Shown piece by piece: positions 25,215 through 37,099 of a stretch of DNA of 44,612 bases; the first letter of the stretch is position 1, and each line of letters opens with the position of its first letter. The stretch is from NCBI GenBank assembly GCA_000320545.1, contig ADNK01000906.1:1-44612 (forward strand). Direction: 5' to 3'. A program made the translations under genes and the position numbers. The notes beneath the pieces are model-generated. The model worked only from the letters and a program-made list of their open reading frames with translations. It was not told the origin of the DNA and did no database searches. This stretch comes from Bigelowiella natans CCMP2755 (taxonomy: Eukaryota; Cercozoa; Chlorarachniophyceae).

Positions 25215-26207
25215 ACCTCGGTGGAGACAAAGAGGATGCAGTCGCGTCATGGCTCAGCTCTATGATCCAGTAAGAAAAGAGGAAGATAGTTGTTAGAATA
25301 TGATGATGAACAAATGAGTGGGGGTGACCATATGTGCATTTCTCTTGTCGATTTAGTGTATTTTCGCATCAACCCCCCCCTCCTACTCGATTGTTATCTA
25401 ATGTCATTATTTATACATTTGTTGCACGGCCTCGTTGCAGGCGTGCTGCCGCGGAACATAAGCGACGTAAGAATGTCAACGCTCTGAGGTCTACCAAGGG
25501 AAGGAGGGAGGAAGAAGAGGATGATGAAGAAGATTTCCTGGATAACGAGGACACTGACAAGGAGGAGGACGATGATGACGACGAAGAGGTATTTTGCGGG
25601 ATTTTGAATCTGTTGTATGACGATGAAAGAGAGGACAGAGGAATGGAGATGGTGCGAAGGATGCCATGGTAGTTTCTCTTGGTGCACACTTGCATCGCAC
25701 GTATTGTCCTTCGGACACAATAACCCAGTTGCTGCTTCATGATTAGGACCAAGATTATGATGAAAATGAAGATGAAGATGAATCCCAAGATGGATCGGAA
25801 GAGGATGACGAAGATGAGGATGAACAGGTGCAACGGGGAGGAAATATAGCTCATTTTCGTTCGAACACACAATACACACATAGATACGCACACCTCAAAA
25901 TAATTGTGTTTTACGGGAACAAATTACTACTCTCACAGGGGGCGGATGATGATGATGATGATGAGATAAGCGGCGATGACGATGAAGAGGGCGACTATGA
26001 AGATTCTGATGGTAATAAAGCGCAAACTCGGCATCCATCCCATACACACAAACACACACACACAAATAAACAAAATAAATCATGCTATGATGAACCTATG
26101 GATACGTTGGTAAGGTGCTTGCGTAGGGGTGCTCCTGTGTGTGATCAGCACATGTTATTTACAAATATGCTTACATATGTATGTCCGTCCTCCCCCCTCT
26201 ATCTCTA

Positions 26208-26247
<40 letters not shown>

Positions 26248-27478
26248 CGGAATATATATTGCCTCCTTACTCCTCAGATGAAGATTACACCGGCGATGAC
26301 GAAACTGGAGACGAGGAGGAGGAAGAGGAGGAGGAGGATGAGCAGAGATCTAAGGTGTGGACTTAAAAATAAGCAAAGCATTTACTTCAGAATTTATGAG
26401 ATCAATCACTTCTCTGCTTCAATGCTCCCATCCCCACTTGTACTACTACGTGCTACTGCTGCTTCCTATATTAGCATCATGCGTGTATCTTATCGTCAAT
26501 GCCTCTTTTTTCTTCTCTTTCTTCTTCTTCTTCTTCTTCGTTTCTATGATAGGGACATAGAAGGAGCAGCTCCAGTTCTTTTCCTCCTTCCAAAGGGCAG
26601 AAACCGATGATGACGATGCCTAACTTGGCCACAAAGGAGACAAGACGACATGTCACCATGACCGTGTCGAAGGTGCCCTCTGATGTGAAGAATGCAGCAG
26701 TGTATCAGCACAAGAACAATCTCGTCATTCAGGGTGATAGATAGATAGTACCATCTATTAGTAGACAAGCCGTTGCAGCGAACTTCACGCAGATGGTTTA
26801 TGTCGTGAGATACAGGCCAAAATCATCATCATCATCTGCGTTGTTTTTCTATGATTCAATATTCCTAAAACCATCTCGAAGATTCTTCCCAACGGTTCGT
26901 GTGTCCTCCTCATTACTCAAACAATGACGACGACATTTCTGGCTATCAGGCACCGGAAGCAGCGGGCAGCACGTGTACTCAATGACGATCCCAATTCAAA
27001 GGAAGGAAGTGGACGACGTGGCTTCGGCCTACTATGACCGAGACAATCATGTACGATAATCATTGCGAAGATGATAGTAATACTGATAATTGCTATAATG
27101 GTTACTGCTCTCTTGCCGCTTTGGCTGCTGCTTTCTACTGCGCTGCTGTTACTTTGATCATACAGGAGATTGTAATCCGGCTTTCAAAAGTGCACGAACC
27201 TCTCACCTGGCAGTTTGGTGAGAATCATAGTACACAACAACAACTACTACAACAACTACTACAACAACAACAACAACAGCGTGGCCAAACAACATACAAA
27301 CTTAGAGGCGGTAGGTGGTGCAAAGAACGCAGCATGGACGAATATTAATCATGAATACGAATTAATAACGGAAGGAATCACGTACTTCGTGATACTGTTG
27401 ATTGATGACTACAACAAACGCCAGAAGTCTAAAGAAAACGATGGATTACATCCTCCGTTCACCACAACACTATCATGA
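23157..27478 (+). CDS. Membrane-anchored Tudor-acidic-HSP20-like protein, 14 exons
   Basis: The model has 14 phase-consistent exons (2049 nt, 682 aa). There is a single hydrophobic segment near residues 39-57 (VLSAAAILGLAIVVMSIAL). A Tudor-like fold lies at about 213-255 (GDRVKAYW, YPGVIKKS, DGTYHINFDDGDVDKRCP). A basic/Gln/Ser stretch includes a poly-Ser run from an AGC repeat. A long acidic region at about 400-512 is encoded across four exons, rich in Asp-Glu. A beta-rich C-terminal region at about 540-627 (VKNAAVYQHKNNLVIQG, YSMTIPIQ, HEIVIRLSK) resembles an HSP20/alpha-crystallin domain. Function is unknown; the Tudor part suggests binding of methylated peptides. The first donor (23217) is GTC. 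The ATG at 22944 would lengthen the N-terminus. The link between the first three exons and the rest rests on phase only. Confidence 0.7.
24655..24700 (+). repeat. (AT)n microsatellite in Tudor/HSP20 gene intron
   Basis: A long AT tract, followed by a CA tract near 24740-24765, lies in the intron between the two exons that encode the Tudor-like domain. Confidence 0.9.
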
Positions 27479-27813
27479 TAATAGCAATAATGATTATGTT
27501 TTATTCAATGCTCAGGGAGGAACTTTATATAGATAGTGGTGTGGCTTCGGCGCTGCTGCTACTGCTACTGATGCAGCAAAAGGATGCTACCCTGCCCTAC
27601 CATCGATGGAATCTACCTCACTCGTAGTTCCATACAGGATATTTTCAGTGGGCCATGTCCTCCGATGTAATCGTTTACGTGAATGAGCACAGAATACTTT
27701 GCGACACCTAACAATATGCACTAGAATAGAGTAAGATGTATTGAATAGTGCGTCGAATAATGAAAATTATAGGTTTGTAGTTTTTCTGTCGCTGCTTTCA
27801 TCACATTACTTGT

Positions 27814-27845
<32 letters not shown>

Positions 27846-28401
27846 CATAATCTTATATCAAAGTTATACCTTCATTAATTACATAATGCACGTGGACCGG
27901 GTCTGATTGTTGAACTGCATGGCGCTAACGTGGAAATTATTATTTGCCCTGCGGCTGACATGCACCAAAAAATATCGTGTCTCGGTGCTGGTACAAGTGT
28001 AGCTAGCAAGCGCCTTAAAATTGTACTTCATTATTAGTTTTTATAGCACCAAAATTGTGCGCCACGCTACGCTGTTTTATCCATTATAATCATTGACGAT
28101 AAGCATCGTCTATTTAGCTTGAGAATGGTGGCACGGCCTATCTAGCTATGCGTGCAATCAACACACACTTACTCTTATTCATATTGCTTAGACATCTAAA
28201 CATGGTAGTGCAATAGTGATGCCTCTCGCGTATGCATATACCCTCGGTACACGCGATGATGGAATAATCTAAATAATGTGTAATAGCTAGATAGCGTTTA
28301 ATTTACATAACGGTATGACAGCAATGCTATACTGAATGCATAACATAGTGTTTACGATGCATTCATCTCTAGGCATTGCAGCGAGAATCGGTAGCTGTAA
28401 C
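27479..28401. other. Convergent intergenic region, palindrome-rich
   Basis: This is the 3' flank shared by the Tudor/HSP20 gene and the ABC1 kinase gene. It has an (AT)n tract at about 27813-27841, then CTAG-containing text including GGCCTATCTAGCTATG (28135-28150) and TAGCTAGATAG near 28280. No gene is seen. Confidence 0.5.
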
Positions 28402-29142
28402 TCAGTTCTTGATCTCATAAGAAATGTCAGAGCGAGCAGGTGCAGAAGACGTAGCCCCATGTTCCAATGACGATCTAGACGAATACAATTCAGAGCTGGC
28501 TGTAAGCGGCATGCCGCTACCCTTCCCCTTCCCGCAGTCGCGGGTTCTATCCGTAGGTAGTAGAGTGTCTGAATAACGAGCGCCCCATTTCTCAGCGAGG
28601 CTGTAGTCGTGGATGCCAAGAGTGAATGCCAGCCCCCGTATTATCTGGACGAAGTACACACACAGCAGAAACATAGTCAAAAATGACGACTAAACACCAA
28701 CTCCATGTTGTCGGTTAGCCGTGTGCGTGCTTGTCTAGTTGTGCCGGTGGTATTAGCATAAACTGAAGCCATTGCGACGTTAAATAACACAAACCTGTAC
28801 CGTCCTGAGGACGAGAAAAAGATTCTTTGGCAGGCTTTCCACAGCATTGTGGTGGAGGGTGCAATTAGGATTGAACAGATTCATCTCGTCGCCTTCATAC
28901 TGCACACATCCGAATCAACGTGTGTGACAAAATAAGCTCGCGATGATAACGATAATGATGATGATGATAATGATGATGATGATGATGCTGTGTTGTATGT
29001 GTTTAGCACAGTACACGGTATCATCACATACACCACCTTCTTCGTATCGAACATGGTCCGTGCAAGCACGATCACCGTGGCTGTATCCGAGGCATTCTCA
29101 ACCTAATATGTTATCAAACCACTGACTTCTTGTTGATCATAG

Positions 29143-29184
<42 letters not shown>

Positions 29185-30072
29185 CGGAGAACGTTCAGAA
29201 GAAGAGATAGAGGATGCACAAAATGAAGGGAGAGGCACACATCTCATCGTGTAAACATGCTGCCACTCTCACCCGTATTCCAAGGTTGTGGAAATCTGCT
29301 GCTATCTCCGCCCCCTCACCTATAACAACATTTGCATGTTGGCGTAACGCATAGAAACCACAATTTCCGGTTGCTTTCACTTGGAACGTCACGTATGTAG
29401 CTGCATGATGCAAATCATATGTACGGGGGGGGGAGGGTGCCCAGCCAAGCTTCGTAGTCACAAGAGAGCACCTACCTTTTGTGCGAGCGATGCTGACGAA
29501 AAGTCGCCCAAGTTTATGACGGAAGTCATCGTCAATCCTGCGTTTACATCAAATGTAGATGTTGATGGCGGATCGAACAGCGTGAACGACAGTAATACAA
29601 CACGTGTTACGTCTTACATAATGCTTTACCTTTTCACCTGCCCCCAGTCAATCACCCCAAGATCGAAGCTTCCGGGGGGGACAAACGGAACCCAGTTGAG
29701 AAATTGCAACCAACCGCTGTATTTCTGTATAGTTACCATTTCATCATCATCATCATCGTCGTCGTCGTCGTCGTCGTCATCAACACCCACCCTCACCATC
29801 ATCGGCATTGCTCACCACTGCTTAAGGTTCAGAAGGTCAAAGAGAGGACGTCACAACATAACGAAAAGCTAGTGATTGAGGAGACTATAATATCTAGCGA
29901 ATGTAAACAATCTACCATTGACAACACAATTGGACACCGCACATCAGCATCATGCATGCTATATTGGGGGAAAGTAATTAGTAGTACATTGGGTATGATG
30001 AGGATGTTTCCTGGGTGAGGGTCAGCATGGAAGAAACCATCTTCCATCACCATCATGCCCCACAACCTGCAC

Positions 30073-30116
<44 letters not shown>

Positions 30117-31137
30117 CATATTGTACGCGACGAGCAGCGGCAAGGGATGGGTGTATATACCAGCAGTAAGAACATAAATGAGCGATGAAATCGATTACTA
30201 CTCACACCCACAGATGAAAAAGAAGGAAATGGCAAGTCTTGAGCAGCAGCTACCAATTCAACCAAAATTCTCATCCCAACACAACGCCACCGCCTCCCCG
30301 CAGTCACCATCACGGCATTATTAATCAGCCCTCCACTGAGAAGAGCCCGACGATGCTTTGCCCCGAGCGTGGCGGTCGCTCAGTGCCCGGGCAAGGAATC
30401 GTCGGTGCAACTTCTGCGAGTTTCAATATGTTTTCTTCCAATGCAAGGGGCAGAGTTCTGATTCGTACTGGGCCATTCTGTCGACGATCTCCCTCCCAGC
30501 CCTTAGTCTTAGGGAATTGCTGCTGCTGCTGCTGCTGGTGGTGGTGGTGGTGATGGTGCTATAGATCTCATTGTCATCATCGTTGTTGGTCCTTGTACCA
30601 TCTGCTTCAACAGCGGATGGTGCTTTTTGCTGCTGCAATGGATCGTGAGATTCGAGGGTGGCTGGTGTGATATGATCAGGAGGACTAGAAGTGGAGGATG
30701 GAGAAGATGAGGAAGACGAAGAAGAAGAAGAAGAAGAAGAAGAAGAGGAGGAGGAGGAGGAGAGCCCTGGTGGTGATGATGATAATTGTTGGTAGCGAAG
30801 CTTCTTGTCCTCGTTATTGTTTTTGCTTGCAAGAGAACTGAGGGGCAGCCCTTCAAGCATCGTCATCGTCACCATTCGTTTGGTTACCATCCTGGTCGTG
30901 ATATAAGAAGAAGAGACGAGGGAGGAGGAGTGGAAGAAGAGGGAGAAGGAGAGGAGGAAGACGCAGAAAGAGGCATACAATAAGCGAAATTGCTATCAGG
31001 AGCGCCTCGAATTCTACCCTGAAATAGGAGTCGGTATTTGCACGTTTTTAGCCCTGCCGGACAGCCTTTCCGCAGCCTCACTCTGTCGGGGTGAACGAAT
31101 GGAAGGATGAGGCTCATCAAAGATATACACACGCATA

Positions 31138-31172
<35 letters not shown>

Positions 31173-32790
31173 TCATATGGAGGTGGATGCTCTTCGATGT
31201 TTACTGCTATTGCGCATGGACGACCATAGTTCTTGCCTCTTTGCGAAAGTCTAACTCCTCGAGAATCTGCTTCTGTGAGAGTAACAACAGATAATAGTTA
31301 GGAAGTCTTATTGTTTTAGCCATTGTATTCCTCTTCCTCCTCCTCCTCCTCCTCCTTCTTCTTCCATCCGATAATAACCATATCCCTTGTCTTTGTTATT
31401 CGCACACCTTCAGCTCCACCACTGCTGTAGACAAGTCAAATTTGACTTCGCCTGCAACGAGTTAAAGGGATGATAATCATTATTCGTTTTATAAAAAACA
31501 GCGGATGCAGACAAACACACTCACTCACTCACTCACACATATAGATCTGAGGGAGGGGGGCGAAGAGGTATCGATTTAATTGCACCTGTTTTGCTAAGGA
31601 AGGCCGAGATGATTTTAAGACATTCTGACGATATATACCCAGGTATTGATGAGAGAAGGATGAGGAAGAGGAGGGGGGAGGGGGGTGAAATGTAGAAGAT
31701 CGCAGAGAGAATCATAACGAGGACGTAACACAACTAAAGAAACTGAACTACTAGTAACTATCACTTCTCAATAAGAACACGCACGCACACACACACACAC
31801 ACGTGTTGTGTGTGTGTTAAGAGTTTTCCATAGATCTAGTACCTAAATCCAGCTGCATGAGCTCCTCCGCCTCCGGGTTCTAAAGGAGGATGGCGATTGA
31901 CGAGAATAAGTAGGTATTGAGGGGAAAGCAAATCCACTGTCGAGGAAGTATTATTCGCTTTATTTCAATTCGTGCGGAGCTGGTGTTTTAGGAAATGTTC
32001 ATGACTCCGTATATCATCAACCTGCAGCTTAATCGCCACAGGTGTGCCGTCGTGCAGCCGACCTGAGTGGACCTTTAGAATAGAATTTATTCCAGGAGGA
32101 GGGGGGGGTTCTATTTAGGAGCGAAAACTAGAGAAAACTTCCATCAGCATCATATCACCAATCTCTACCTGTGCAATAGAAGCAGATCCCAGCGGACGCT
32201 CAAAGTCGATATCGGTAAACACGTCCTGCCACGCCTTGTCCCCCCGTTGAATCAATCCAGAACTTGAAGCGGGCTTGCTGTCACCCTGGAAGCAAAGGCC
32301 CAGCTCTCGATTCAGAAGACTCCTGAGAAGTAAGTAAATCGTTACCTCGAAGAAATGAGTACAAAGTCTTTCAGTGTACGGCAAACTAGGCATGCTGTTC
32401 TCTCGTCAGAGCATTGAACGAGGGAATCCATCGCTACTATTGGAGATATGGATAATTCTCTTCATAGTAGAGATACTAGCGGCGTGTATAGAGAATCAAT
32501 TGCAACGTTTACTGCTCATCATTCAGAAATCTCTCTTCCTCCTACTCGATATCCTTTGCTGTGATAGCGGGAACATCGTCGCACAGCACGCCAAGCTTCC
32601 TGCAGTAGATCTGAGGCATAAAGTCCTACACACACACACGCGCGCGCGCGCGCGCGCAGCAGCCAAATTCCGATTAGCACAGCATCCGAACAGTGGTTAA
32701 TCGATACGATATGGCGCCAGTCGCTGTTGTATACTACATTACAGAGACCAAAGTACTCACCTTCCTTGTCGAGAGGAACTGGCCTGCCTA

Positions 32791-32837
<47 letters not shown>

Positions 32838-33107
32838 GCACGTACGCTCAGTCACTAGGATGATAAACATGAAGAGGTTAAGGCAAGCAAGAGGAAGAAA
32901 GAACGAGGGTACGAGGAGCAAAGAATTGCGTATTTCGTCATCGCATCGAATGGCCAGAACAAGCGGGCACTACTTTACCTTCACAAAGAACCCACGCATG
33001 TCGAGGCATAAGCTCAGCATCCCTGTAATGATGATGATGATGATGATGCTGATGATGATATTGATGATAGTGATAAAAGACGGTGAACTACGATGTTGTA
33101 TTTGTGT

Positions 33108-33151
<44 letters not shown>

Positions 33152-34585
33152 AGAGACATATGTAACACAATCTATGGCTGGCACGACAAGAAGGGTATGT
33201 CTACGGTGTGGCAGCAGCAGCCGCCGCCATACGATCGGAATTGAGGTCATGTAGTTTGCCCATGAGCTCCTTCCTCTTTGTGAGGTCCCCTTTGCACTTG
33301 AGGGATACCGCTATCTACTCAAGGAAGATGATCATGATGATGAGTTATAACTGTTAGTTGGTTTCGGTTGGCAATAATGATGACGATGGTGGCTACTCTC
33401 TCTCTCTCTGCGCGCTTTATATTTTGCCAGAGTCTACTGCCTTCCCTTCTCTTTCTCTAAATCGTGTGTCCTCATCAACGATGTTTCCGCCCTCTCCCCG
33501 CACAACCACGTACATGCACACACACGCACTACTCACCGTATTAGCCTTATAGCTGCAGTAGATGGTAGCTGCTCGCCGAAAGACCTCCCCCACGCGTTTC
33601 GCTTTACTAAACTCGCGTCCTTTCATATGAGAAGACAGGGGAGGAGGAGCTAAGAATAAACAATTCCTACTGGCGTTCATGATAACGATTCGAATTTGTG
33701 AAATGTTGTTTTCCGAAGAGCAAAGCTTTATCTCTCTCTCTCTCACTCTTTCTCTCTCTCCGCCCCCCCCCCCAAATAGATGGAAAAGTATAACAATTCG
33801 TAGGGTTGCTTCCGATACGCCACACATACGTCGAGCGGATTTCATCTCCCACCCGCCGTTCTTTTCATACCTCATAGCTTTATTTTTTTAATGTGGTATG
33901 GTGTTACTATGCTACCACCTGCAGTGTCTTTCCAATTGCGAAGATGTTGCTGTATTGGGTGCTGGTGAGAAGGGCTGTTGGGAGGACTCGAGCTCATCGT
34001 CGTCGAAGAAGCGAGACGTTGAGCGGCGATCGCTGCAGGAGATGCTGTGGTGACGGCCGACTCTAAAGTCGCAGCATGAGCTGCTCTCCCCGATATCATC
34101 CTTGCAAGATTCATGAATGGTGTGTCGCCCTAAAACACGAAGCGGGAGGAAAGAAAGTCGTTGTTATTACATCATTACGTCATATCCATATTTCTGTATA
34201 TTCATACGCATGCGGTGCTTCAGGTCTTTCTTTATAAAAGATGAGTAAGAGGGTCTGTGAAGGGTGACATTCGCTCAAGAGGTTCGGACGTGTTCGACGA
34301 TGACATTACATATCTAACAAAACCATTACATCTGCTACTTACCTCGAGGGGAAGATCGGTGCTGCTCACACCTGGCTGCAGCCACTGTATAGTAGCAAAA
34401 GATACCCCCGCATTCCCCAAAAATGCAACACAACACGTCAGCTATGCCCAGCTTCGCCACCAAAAGCGACACGAGTTGAAGGAAAGAGATTTGCTCTGAG
34501 ACGTAAACTCACATCGATGTGTGACACTCACCGTGAGCATAATGCAGATGAAAAGGCAGGTTGCGGCCATCGCTCTCGACGCCAT
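28402..34585 (-). CDS. ABC1/ADCK (UbiB-type) atypical kinase, probably plastid-targeted, 24 exons
   Basis: ABC1 kinases regulate quinone and lipid metabolism in mitochondria and plastids. I read 24 exons, about 770 aa, with consistent phase. The N-terminus (exon 1, 34585-34532; exon 2, 34441-34343) is a hydrophobic signal (TCLFICIMLTLTCCVA) followed by FLGNAGVSF, which resembles the small-residue/Phe cleavage site of complex-plastid presequences. Family hallmarks are the KxGQ motif (VKAGQFLSTRKDFMP), GSASIAQVHSGRLHDGTPVAIKLQ over two exons (loop and ATP Lys), KQILEELDFRKEA, GFFHADPHPGN (catalytic loop) and VIDWGQVKR in place of DFG. A Ser-rich low-complexity insert of more than 100 residues (exon from about 30890 to 30486) follows TMLEGLPLSSL. 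Donors at 31224 and 30485 are GTC. Plastid location is inference; the kinase identity is firm. Confidence 0.9.
29143..29182 (+). repeat. (CTG)n microsatellite in ABC1 kinase intron
   Basis: About 13 CTG units lie in the intron between the GEGAE and NASDTATV exons of the minus-strand kinase gene. Confidence 0.85.
30070..30109 (+). repeat. (AT)n microsatellite in ABC1 kinase intron
   Basis: The AT tract lies just upstream, in transcript sense, of the exon that encodes GFFHADPHPGN. Confidence 0.85.
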
Positions 34586-35057
34586 CCGAACCGGTGAGCC
34601 CTCTCGCGGCTCCGCCTCTCCTCAGCGTTTCGTTCCACCCCCTGCTGTCAGCATTGTAGTGTCATCGTCAGGGCAGATGATCTCTCTCTTTCTCTTATGC
34701 TTTTATTGCTAGTGCTCCCTTAAAGCTGCTGGTCCGACCCTGCGATTTTCGCCTGCGACAAGGGGAAAATCCATTCCGACGAAGAAATGCCCGAAGACAC
34801 GCCAGGGTGTGCAGATTCGGATTGGGGCAATAACAACAATAATACCAGGGATTGCCCTCTCTTAGTTGACATTGCCGGAGCTCCCAGTGACTTGCAGAAA
34901 AAACACTGCGTTTACGGAACTGCGACAAGGAAAAGAGTTGGATATTTTTGATTTTTTAGGATTTTTCGGGTCGATTTGTTGGGATCTACAGTGCTCTACG
35001 TCGCTGTGGAGTCTCAAGCTCCAAGCTACACTCCTTCCGGCCCCCCCCGCCAAGAGG
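34586..35057. promoter_or_regulatory. Divergent promoter region, two CTGCGACAAGG repeats
   Basis: This region lies between the ABC1 kinase (minus) and sulfotransferase (plus) starts. CTGCGACAAGG occurs at 34753 and 34920 in the same orientation, each followed by a G/A-rich run. A plus-strand frame through 34721-34965 is open but I could not join it to the sulfotransferase. Confidence 0.4.
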
Positions 35058-35862
35058 ATGTGGACACGCGTCGTGACCGCCTTGGTCGCCCAGAACAGGG
35101 TATTTATTTATCAGATGCGCCCCCACCCCCCAAAGGGGACATAGTCCTTCTTCGTCTCGCTTCCCATATATTCTTCGCCTTCCTCAGTCCGTCTCCGCGC
35201 AATCTTTCTGGCGCAACGCGCCCTTGTTTTTCAGTACGGCTCGATTCTGGGGTTCTTCCTGCTTTCCAGCATCTGCTTTATAAATCGGTTAGTTGATTGC
35301 ATCCCCCCTCCAGACATTTCTACCATTATTATGATAAATCTCTCCCCCTCCACCCGCTGTTTCGCTTCAGGATCTTAATGACAGTAGAGGGCTGGATATT
35401 TCCTGGCATTGCCAAGATTTCCCTGGATGATAATGTAATAATGCTGACACAGCAAATCCGTACTTTTAGTTCCAGCTTGAGAAGACCGTAAATTACGATG
35501 AATGAATGGGAAAAGAAGAAGATGTTCTTTCTAATTCGTCAGGTTGTATTCGTGATAGGACACCAGAGAAGTGGGACAACTAGTGTAAGCAGCTCCTCAA
35601 TATCATCACCGTCATCCTTGTCACCATAGCCGCTGTTACATAATTCATGGTCGGGTTTCATTGTCGCTTATAAGGCATTGTTCCACAGATACAAACAGCT
35701 CTCTCCGAGGGGGACAACGTCATTGAAAGCACAAACTTCGATTGTATCTGTCCTTCATTGATACTCAAAGTAAGTGCTGTCGGAATGCAGAAATAACAAA
35801 AAGTGTCATAAATATGATGATGATAATGAAGATTGTAGTACTGTGCAAGAGAACAATCTCTC

Positions 35863-35933
<71 letters not shown>

Positions 35934-35961
35934 AATGAAATTCTATTTTATGTATAATATT

Positions 35962-36009
<48 letters not shown>

Positions 36010-37047
36010 AATGTCATCGACCAGGTTTTGTTGGCGCCTTCAGCTATCATAATCAATTTCATCGTGATGAAGTTGTTCGACACGCCTAACCACAGGTAGA
36101 GAAGAGCTCAGTGGGAGAAATAGAGTTGAAAGAAAATAGTAGTAATAATATTGGCAGGAGACCTTTCTCATATTATCATCATCATTATCATCATCGTCAT
36201 CGTCATCGTCATCGTCATCATCATATTCCTCCACAGGGTAGGATTGAACGAGCCGTTGGAAGAGCATTTATGGCTACTGCACCATGTATTATGAACAGCC
36301 TATAGAGATCAAAGTCAGCAGATCGCTGAGAATCTTACGCTCTGTGGTGATTGTATGTGGTAGTTTTTCGGGGAGGCCTTGCCTTCCGTTATGTTTCCCT
36401 CGCTTTCCCAGGATGAAAAGATTCTTGAGGCGGTACCTTCAATAATACTACTACTACTACCACTACCACTACTACTTACTACTGCTGCTGCTGCTACCCA
36501 TCCACAGTCGCAACAACTACATAGAATCATCTAAGTTTTTTAGAGTGGCTAGGTTGGATGGGGAGTAACGTCATTTGGGTGTTGTTGTTTAAGTGCGGGA
36601 TGGTTGGTGCGTCGTCATGTGTCGTTCGTGATTTGTTGCTGCTCCTTCCTTTTCCTCTTGCAAGAGCATCGCAGTGGAAGACTGGCATTTCGATTTTGTT
36701 AAAGACTGCATGAGGAGAGTCATTTACTTCAAGCAAATGAAGGAGATGATGATGAGGATGTACGTGACGTCGTTCAGACTAGGAGAGAAGGATGGGCGGG
36801 GGCGGGGGGCGGGGGAGGGGGAGGTTGATCACTTTTGAACATAGTTATTCATTTATCACTTTTTACAATGCTCACTATGAACCTAGCCATTATTCTCCCT
36901 CGCCCCCTCCTTCAGGGTCGCTCAATCCCCCAGGCGTGAGAAGACGAAGATGGTATATGTTGGAAAACCGCTGCTGTTCACTTTGCATATGGATGCGCTT
37001 CGGAGAAATTTTCCAAAGGCGAAGCTGGTAGGTGCATTACCCTCCGC

Positions 37048-37099
<52 letters not shown>

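Noticed and set aside
34521-34712. Plus-strand ORF starting MQMKRQVAAIALD as the sulfotransferase first exon
   Set aside because: It is antisense to exon 1 of the ABC1 kinase, which joins its next exon in phase. The sulfotransferase has a good start at 35058.
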